Shown: positions 59,787-64,000 of the stretch, one piece after another
Layout: the number at the start of each line of letters is the position of its first letter
Numbering within the stretch: position 1 is the stretch's first letter
Assembly: GCA_020634015.1 (NCBI GenBank)
Contig: JACKCN010000002.1
Span: forward strand, 1 to 64,000
DNA: 64,000 bases
Source: Candidatus Delongbacteria bacterium
Lineage (GTDB): Bacteria; CAIWAD01
Reading direction: 5' to 3'
Notes under the pieces: generated by a model
Seen by the model: only the letters and a program-made list of their open reading frames with translations
The model's database searches: none
Told to the model about the DNA's origin: nothing
Program-made: the position numbers and the translations under genes

Positions 59787-60941
59787 ATGGCCGATGCCAT
59801 CGATCCCAACCGGGCCCGCAATCCGGTCAGCGGGGCGGCATTCCTCTTCTTCAGCGGAGGCAGTGCCCTGCGCTCGCTCTCACGCCAGCTGGTGAAGGTG
59901 AGCCACCGCAGCATGCATGTGATCACCCCCTTTGACAACGGGGGCAGCAGTGCCGAACTGCGCAGGCACTTCCGCATGCTGTCGGTGGGTGATCTGCGCA
60001 ATCGCCTGCTGGCCCTGGCGGATTTCGACCGGCCCGGAGTGCGCGACGCCCACAGCCTGCTCAACACGCGCCTGGAACAGAATGCCACCCGGGGCGAACT
60101 GCTCGAGACTCTGCACGAGATCGCCGGCGGCAGTCATCCACGCACTCTGCAACTGGCCAAGGAACGCAAACGCCCCATGCTGAAAGGGTTGTCGACCCTG
60201 ATCGCAGCGCTGCCGCCCGGATTTGACCCACGCGGGGCCAGCATCGGCAATCTGGTGCTCACGGGCATGTACCTGGATCACGCGCGTGACATGACTCCCG
60301 CGCTGGCCGACTTCGCCGAGCTGCTCAACGTGCGCGGCAGCGTGCATCCCGCCAGCGAGAGCGATCTGGATCTGGCCGCCGAGCTGGCCGACGGCAGCCA
60401 GATCACTGGACAGCGCGCCATCACCGCGCGTGAGACCACGCCGCTCTCGTCTCCTCTCAGCCGACTCTGGTTCTGTGATCCGTTGAGTGGTGCTGAAGCG
60501 CCCCTTCCGCGTGCCTCGGCCCGCGCGTTGGCGATGATCGCCTCCGCGGACATGATCATCTATCCCTACGGCAGCTTCTGGACCAGTCTGGTGGCCGCAC
60601 TGAAGCCGGCGGGAATCCTGGACGCCATCCGCCAGAGTCGTCGGCCCAAGGTCTGGATCCCGTCGACCTGGCCTGACCCCGAAATTTCCGGGATGCGCCT
60701 CGAAGAGACCCTGGACCGTCTGCTGGGCGTGCTGGGTGTGATGCCCGGCAGCGATGCGGCCGGCGAGGTACTGGACGCTGTGATCGTGGACCCTCGCAAC
60801 GGGCGTTATACGGGCGGCCTCAGCAGCCGGGCCCTGCGAGCACGCAAGGTGAGAGTCCTGGAACACGAGCTGGTCAGCCCTGAAAGCAGTCCCGGCATCG
60901 ACCCGGCCCGACTGATTCCCATTCTGCAGCAGCTCAGCTGA
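59787..60941 (+). CDS. GAK-type CofD-like protein
   Basis: 384 residues related to CofD/YvcK. It has the nucleotide-sugar/diphosphate-handling Gly-rich loop FLFFSGGSALRSLS and the family motif TPFDNGGSSAELR (about 43-55), the counterpart of TVxDDGGSSGRLR in YvcK. CofD transfers a phospholactate-type moiety in F420 synthesis; YvcK senses UDP-sugars. The substrate here is unknown. Starts 2 bp after the ATP-grasp stop; the earlier frame from 59592 is rejected because it lies inside that gene. Overlaps the convergent DoxX-like gene by 8 bases. Confidence 0.85.
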   Translation: MADAIDPNRARNPVSGAAFLFFSGGSALRSLSRQLVKVSHRSMHVITPFDNGGSSAELRRHFRMLSVGDLRNRLLALADFDRPGVRDAHSLLNTRLEQNATRGELLETLHEIAGGSHPRTLQLAKERKRPMLKGLSTLIAALPPGFDPRGASIGNLVLTGMYLDHARDMTPALADFAELLNVRGSVHPASESDLDLAAELADGSQITGQRAITARETTPLSSPLSRLWFCDPLSGAEAPLPRASARALAMIASADMIIYPYGSFWTSLVAALKPAGILDAIRQSRRPKVWIPSTWPDPEISGMRLEETLDRLLGVLGVMPGSDAAGEVLDAVIVDPRNGRYTGGLSSRALRARKVRVLEHELVSPESSPGIDPARLIPILQQLS

Positions 60942-61395
60942 GCGGCGCGCGGCGCGCTTTCCACCAGGCATCGAGACTGAAGCGTCCCGGTTCGTGATTC
61001 AGCAGGTGAAAACACACTCCCAGCAGGCAGAGATTCTTGACGAAATTGCTGCGCTGATACAGTTCCCAGAGCCAGCTCCATTCCAGCGGCAGTCCCGTGG
61101 GCAGGCCCAGCATGCCCCGCAGGTGCACGACCGCCGTGACCAGCACCAGAAATCCCCCCAGCATGGCCGCAGCCTGCCGTGTGTGCCATCCCGCCAGCAG
61201 CATGCTGCCCCCGCAGAGCAGCCAGGCTCCACAGAGCAGTGAAAACATGCGTTTGAAGGGCAGCATTCCGGGCATCATCTGCTGGATCAGCTGGTCGTGG
61301 AACAGATGTTCCAGGCCCAGTGCCAGGAAGATGCTGCTGAACAGTGCCCGGAAGAGCAGGTCGGTGGTGTCGTGATCCAGGCTGGGATACTTCAT
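60934..61395 (-). CDS. DoxX-like membrane protein
   Basis: 153 residues, four predicted transmembrane helices (about 15-33, 48-68, 78-95, 118-138), with a DoxX-type layout (FRALFSSIFLALGLEHLFHD, CGAWLLCGGSMLLAGWH). DoxX relatives are linked to quinone-type electron transfer or surfactant secretion, with no settled function. Start at 61395 overlaps the SDR stop by ATGA, so it is coupled to that gene. Confidence 0.75.
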   Translation of the reverse strand: MKYPSLDHDTTDLLFRALFSSIFLALGLEHLFHDQLIQQMMPGMLPFKRMFSLLCGAWLLCGGSMLLAGWHTRQAAAMLGGFLVLVTAVVHLRGMLGLPTGLPLEWSWLWELYQRSNFVKNLCLLGVCFHLLNHEPGRFSLDAWWKARRAPLS

Positions 61396-62306
61396 GGTCG
61401 GGGCCCCCATTGACGAATCCGGGGAAGGCTGCGGTAGAGCACCCAGTGATAGAGGGGCCGCGGCAGCAGGCGCCGGAGCAGGTAGAAGAAGGTGGCGTCG
61501 GTTGTGCCGCCTGTCCGCAAGGGCGGCCGGGCCGTGCGCAGGATCCGCTCGACGCGGCAGGCCACATCCGCGGCCGTGCTGCGTGATTGGCCCATCAGGC
61601 GTTCGACGAAGCGTGTCATCTGGCGATAGTATTCGTGATATGGATCGGCCGGATCGGCCAGCGCACGCTGCGCTCTCTCGGGAAGCAGCACATTGTGGAA
61701 GGAGTCCGAACGCACGAAACCGGGCTGGAGCAGAGTCACCGAGATGCCCCAGGGTTTCAGTTCGTACCACAGACTCTCGCTGGCCCCTTCCAGCGCGAAC
61801 TTGCTGGCGGAGTAGGCTCCCATGGTGGGCATGGCCATCATGCCGCCCACGGAGGAAATGTTGATGATGTGCCCACGGCGCCGGGCGCGCATGGCCGGCA
61901 GCACACGGCGGATCAGTTCGATGGGTGCCAGATAGTTGACTCGCATCTGGGCTTCCTGTTCGGCGGCCGGCATCTGCTCGGTGACCGCACGCCAGGAGAT
62001 GCCTGCATTGTTCACCAGGCTGTCCAGAGCCCCGTGCCGGGTCTCGATTTCCGCGACCACGGCCTCACGCTGGGCCGCATCGGTCACGTCCAGCTCGCGG
62101 ATCCAGAAGGTGGAGGATTCGGCCAGCCCTTCGCGCGCGAAGCGATCCAGGGAAGTCCCCCGTGCGGTGGCGACCACGTGCCAGTGTCCGCGTTGCAGGC
62201 GCCGCACAAGCTCGAGACCGATGCCCGTGCTGGCCCCGGTGACCAGCACGACGGGCCTGGAAGATGTTGTGGGTGTTGATGTCACGGTTGCCCCGGGTTG
62301 ATACAC
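61392..62306 (-). CDS. Short-chain dehydrogenase/reductase
   Basis: 304 residues. Rossmann NAD(P)-binding signature VTGASTGIGLELV near the N-terminus, NNAGIS, and the catalytic Tyr-x3-Lys set YSASKFALEG with Ser in INISSVGGM. Belongs to the classical SDR family; a C-terminal extension of about 60 basic residues (RILRTARPPLRTGG ... ) resembles relatives acting on lipids. GTG start at 62306, alternative GTG at 62285. Substrate unknown. Confidence 0.88.
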   Translation of the reverse strand: MYQPGATVTSTPTTSSRPVVLVTGASTGIGLELVRRLQRGHWHVVATARGTSLDRFAREGLAESSTFWIRELDVTDAAQREAVVAEIETRHGALDSLVNNAGISWRAVTEQMPAAEQEAQMRVNYLAPIELIRRVLPAMRARRRGHIINISSVGGMMAMPTMGAYSASKFALEGASESLWYELKPWGISVTLLQPGFVRSDSFHNVLLPERAQRALADPADPYHEYYRQMTRFVERLMGQSRSTAADVACRVERILRTARPPLRTGGTTDATFFYLLRRLLPRPLYHWVLYRSLPRIRQWGPRP

Positions 62307-62385
62307 GGTTCGTGGTGAGCCGTGCGGGGCACGAAGATGGGAATGGCGCGGCAGACCACGGGTGGCCTTCAGCGGGAGCCGGGAA

Positions 62386-62604
62386 TCAGGTCAGCAGCCC
62401 CTTGAGCAGCTCCATCAGGGAATCCAGGTCCTCCTCTTCAAGCACCAGAGGTCCGCTGCAGCTGGCAGGGCCCTGAAGTTCCAGTTCGAAACGGGACGAG
62501 CTGCAGCCCGGGTCGGTGCCAATCGGGGCCAGACGGAAGCTGGCGGTGCCGATCGGGATCGGGGAATTCAGCGGAAGGGACGAGTTCGCAAGGGGCGTTT
62601 GCAT
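62386..62604 (-). CDS. Small acidic protein of unknown function
   Basis: 72 residues, soluble, without membrane segment. Start at 62604 is backed by GGAGG at 62608-62612; the frame opens at 62631. The C-terminal half is acidic (LVLEEEDLDSLMELLKGLLT). It sits between the SDR and the sigma-factor operon and could be an accessory of either. Family not recognised. Confidence 0.55.
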   Translation of the reverse strand: MQTPLANSSLPLNSPIPIGTASFRLAPIGTDPGCSSSRFELELQGPASCSGPLVLEEEDLDSLMELLKGLLT

Positions 62605-62667
62605 GAAGCCTCCGGGTTGACCCGGATCCATCGGCGATTGCAGGTGCCCGCTTTAGTGTGGCCCGAC

Positions 62668-63075
62668 TCAATCCCTGCGCAACCGCCCCCCGGTCACCAT
62701 TTCTCCGTGGCTGGCCAGCAGGCCCAGCACGGTCAGGGTGGCCGCACAGATCGCGGCGATCCAGAGCCCCGGGAGACTGGGGCTGGGCAGCAGGGAATAC
62801 TCGTGCAGGATCCGGGAAACGGGCAGGTGTTTCAGCAACTGTGCGCCCGGGACCGACAGCCAGCGACCCAGCACCATCGTGCAGAGCAGCAGGAATGTGA
62901 CACTTGCCACCAGGGGCGCCATTCGATAGGGCCGGGGAGCAGGGCGGAGCCTGCTGTTCGCGGGAATGGCGGCCACCATCCGTCGCAAGCGCTGGGGTGG
63001 TGCGCTGGACAGGCTGGCGGAGAAGAGCTGGCGCAGCTGGCGGTCCAGTTCGTCGGGAGTGTCGGGACGCATCAT
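62668..63075 (-). CDS. Putative anti-sigma factor, membrane-bound
   Basis: 135 residues with two transmembrane helices (about 52-69 and 103-122) and an N-terminal soluble segment starting RPDTPDELDRQLRQLF. It overlaps the ECF sigma gene by ATGA, the usual arrangement of anti-sigma factors, which hold their sigma at the membrane until a signal arrives. No zinc-binding anti-sigma (ZAS) HxxxCxxC motif is seen, so the class is uncertain. Confidence 0.72.
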   Translation of the reverse strand: MMRPDTPDELDRQLRQLFSASLSSAPPQRLRRMVAAIPANSRLRPAPRPYRMAPLVASVTFLLLCTMVLGRWLSVPGAQLLKHLPVSRILHEYSLLPSPSLPGLWIAAICAATLTVLGLLASHGEMVTGGRLRRD

Positions 63076-63635
63076 TTTTCCTCCAGGGCACGGGCCGCCA
63101 TGGCCATGCGTTGCCGGGCGCGGTGCAGGGTCACACGCACCGCACCGTCACTCTGACCGGTGATGCCGGCCACTTCCGCCACACTAAGCTCCTGCATGTA
63201 GAACAGGGTCACGATGCTGCGCTGGGCCGGGGACAGTTCCCCCAGCAGGCGGTCCAGCAAGTCCTTGCGTTCCAGTTCATCGGCCGCGCTTCTGCCCGTA
63301 TCCGGCAGGGTCGGGGCATGCTCATCCAGCTCGTCCCGCCTGGAGGCGCGGCGCTCGCCCCGGGATTCCCGCTGCGCCAGATTCAGGATGCAGCGATGGC
63401 TGAGCGTCCAGATCCAGGTGCTCAGTTTCGAGTCGCCCCTGAAGTCGGACAGCCCGGCCCAGATGCGCACGAAGCATTCCTGGCAGGCGTCTTCCGCCCA
63501 GGCTTGCGAGTCCAGCACTTTCAGGCAGAGGGCCCAGACCAGGGGCAGGTAACGTGCGTGCAACCTGGCGAAGCCCACTTCGGGTGAGCGGCGACACAGC
63601 TCCAGCAGTTCCCGCTCTTTCTCGGCAGGATCCAT
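63072..63635 (-). CDS. ECF RNA polymerase sigma factor
   Basis: 187 residues. Region 2 (about 25-95, DACQECFVRIWAG and WTLSHRCILNLAQR) and region 4 (about 125-185, LGELSPAQRSIVTLFYMQEL, VRVTLHRARQRM) are intact, as in extracytoplasmic-function sigma-70 factors. Coupled to the anti-sigma gene. Start 63635 follows GGGAG; earlier ATG at 63665 possible. Likely drives envelope-stress or surface genes, and usually its own operon. Confidence 0.92.
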   Translation of the reverse strand: MDPAEKERELLELCRRSPEVGFARLHARYLPLVWALCLKVLDSQAWAEDACQECFVRIWAGLSDFRGDSKLSTWIWTLSHRCILNLAQRESRGERRASRRDELDEHAPTLPDTGRSAADELERKDLLDRLLGELSPAQRSIVTLFYMQELSVAEVAGITGQSDGAVRVTLHRARQRMAMAARALEEK

Positions 63636-63775
63636 GCGGGGCACTCCCGCGGACCGAGTCCTCATTGGATCGACGCCACTGACTGGTAGATGCTGGGCCT
63701 GTTGTGCTGCATGGGTTCCTGTGACGCTGAGTCCGCTGACTTCCGGGTTCACATGGTAAGGGAGGGCGTGTCGCT

Positions 63776-63803
63776 AAAAAGTTACCGAGGCCCGTAACCT
63801 TTT
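63776..63803. promoter_or_regulatory. Inverted repeat in divergent promoter region
   Basis: AAAAAGTTAC (63776-63785) and GTAACCTTTT (63794-63803) form a 9-of-10-bp inverted repeat with an 8-bp spacer. It lies between the ECF sigma operon (-) and a membrane gene (+), and so is a candidate operator. It could also be a weak bidirectional terminator. Confidence 0.45.
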
Positions 63804-63857
63804 CTTGCGGGGGCATCTCCCATGGGGCAGAAACAGACAAAAACACTGGAGTATTCC

Positions 63858-64000
63858 ATGCCCGAAGAAGCCTTCATCGTCATGCCGATGTTCATCTGTG
63901 GGGTGCTGATCGTGTACTTCACCCTCAGCTTTCGTCACAAGCGCCAATTGCTGGACCACGCCGAAGCGCTCAAGTCGCTCGAACTGGGTCTGCCGCTGCC
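63858..64000 (+). CDS. Partial small membrane protein, cut by window end
   Basis: First 47 codons only. ATG at 63858 with GGAG at 63848-63851. Begins MPEEAFIVMPMFICGVLIVY, a transmembrane helix, then a basic/helical FRHKRQLLDHAEALKS. It resembles short bitopic proteins (DUF6249-like). Divergent from the sigma operon; possible target or partner. Confidence 0.7.
   Translation, partial: MPEEAFIVMPMFICGVLIVYFTLSFRHKRQLLDHAEALKSLELGLPL

Overview
The window is a high-GC, gene-dense bacterial chromosome segment. No rRNA or tRNA gene, insertion sequence, integrase or CRISPR array is visible. Seven secreted or surface proteins look export-processed, and six of them end in a YPNPFNP-type (NPFNP) C-terminal sorting module. 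That module, together with two C25 (gingipain-family) peptidases, points to the Fibrobacterota-Chlorobi-Bacteroidota (FCB) superphylum. The GC content and lack of close resemblance to cultured Bacteroidota suggest an uncultivated lineage such as Eisenbacteria, Krumholzibacteriota, Latescibacterota or Delongbacteria. The sequence alone does not decide between them.

Layout. 0-2 kb: purB (-) and a small unknown protein. 2-8.4 kb: eno, a FtsB/DivIC-like divisome protein, an outer-membrane barrel, panB-panC and a pyrophosphorylase-only GlmU-like protein. 8.4-8.6 kb: a tandem GC-rich hairpin repeat. 8.7-18.5 kb: a secreted protein, then a tight housekeeping run: LytR_C protein, rsfS, a PfkB kinase, mtnA, a TPR protein, uppS and a TamB-like giant. 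18.5-19.7 kb: divergent universal stress protein and ferritin. 19.8-28.9 kb: two divergent giant C25-type secreted proteins. 29-32.9 kb: TonB receptor, beta-propeller lipoprotein and cob(I)alamin adenosyltransferase, interpreted as a BtuB-BtuG-like B12 uptake and activation operon. 33-36.8 kb: the classic ffh-rpsP-rimM-trmD-rplS operon. 36.8-40.1 kb: an ECF S-component-like protein coupled to a receptor-like barrel whose reading frame begins with a 17-unit, 36-bp minisatellite. 40.1-41.0 kb: decayed coding DNA. 41-45.8 kb: two secreted repeat proteins. 45.9-51.3 kb (-): a Psr/Phs-type molybdoenzyme operon (catalytic, Fe-S and membrane subunits) with two YeeE/YedE sulfur importers, one fused to a degenerate rhodanese domain. 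51.5-55.4 kb (-): three tandem secreted paralogs sharing an almost identical 298-bp 3' cassette. 55.7-60.9 kb: a PHP-like protein, amphi-Trp protein, PhoU-APH kinase fusion, ATP-grasp enzyme and CofD-like protein, matching the uncharacterised 'GAK' cassette. 60.9-64 kb: DoxX-like and SDR proteins, a small protein, an ECF sigma/anti-sigma pair, and a partial membrane protein at the edge.

Most distinctive are the GAK-type cassette with a PhoU-kinase fusion where a HprK-related kinase would be expected, the translated minisatellite ahead of a signal peptide, the BtuBG-like operon, the sulfur-import/Psr operon, and concerted evolution of sorting modules. Family assignments come from motif reading and memory. 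No database search was possible.
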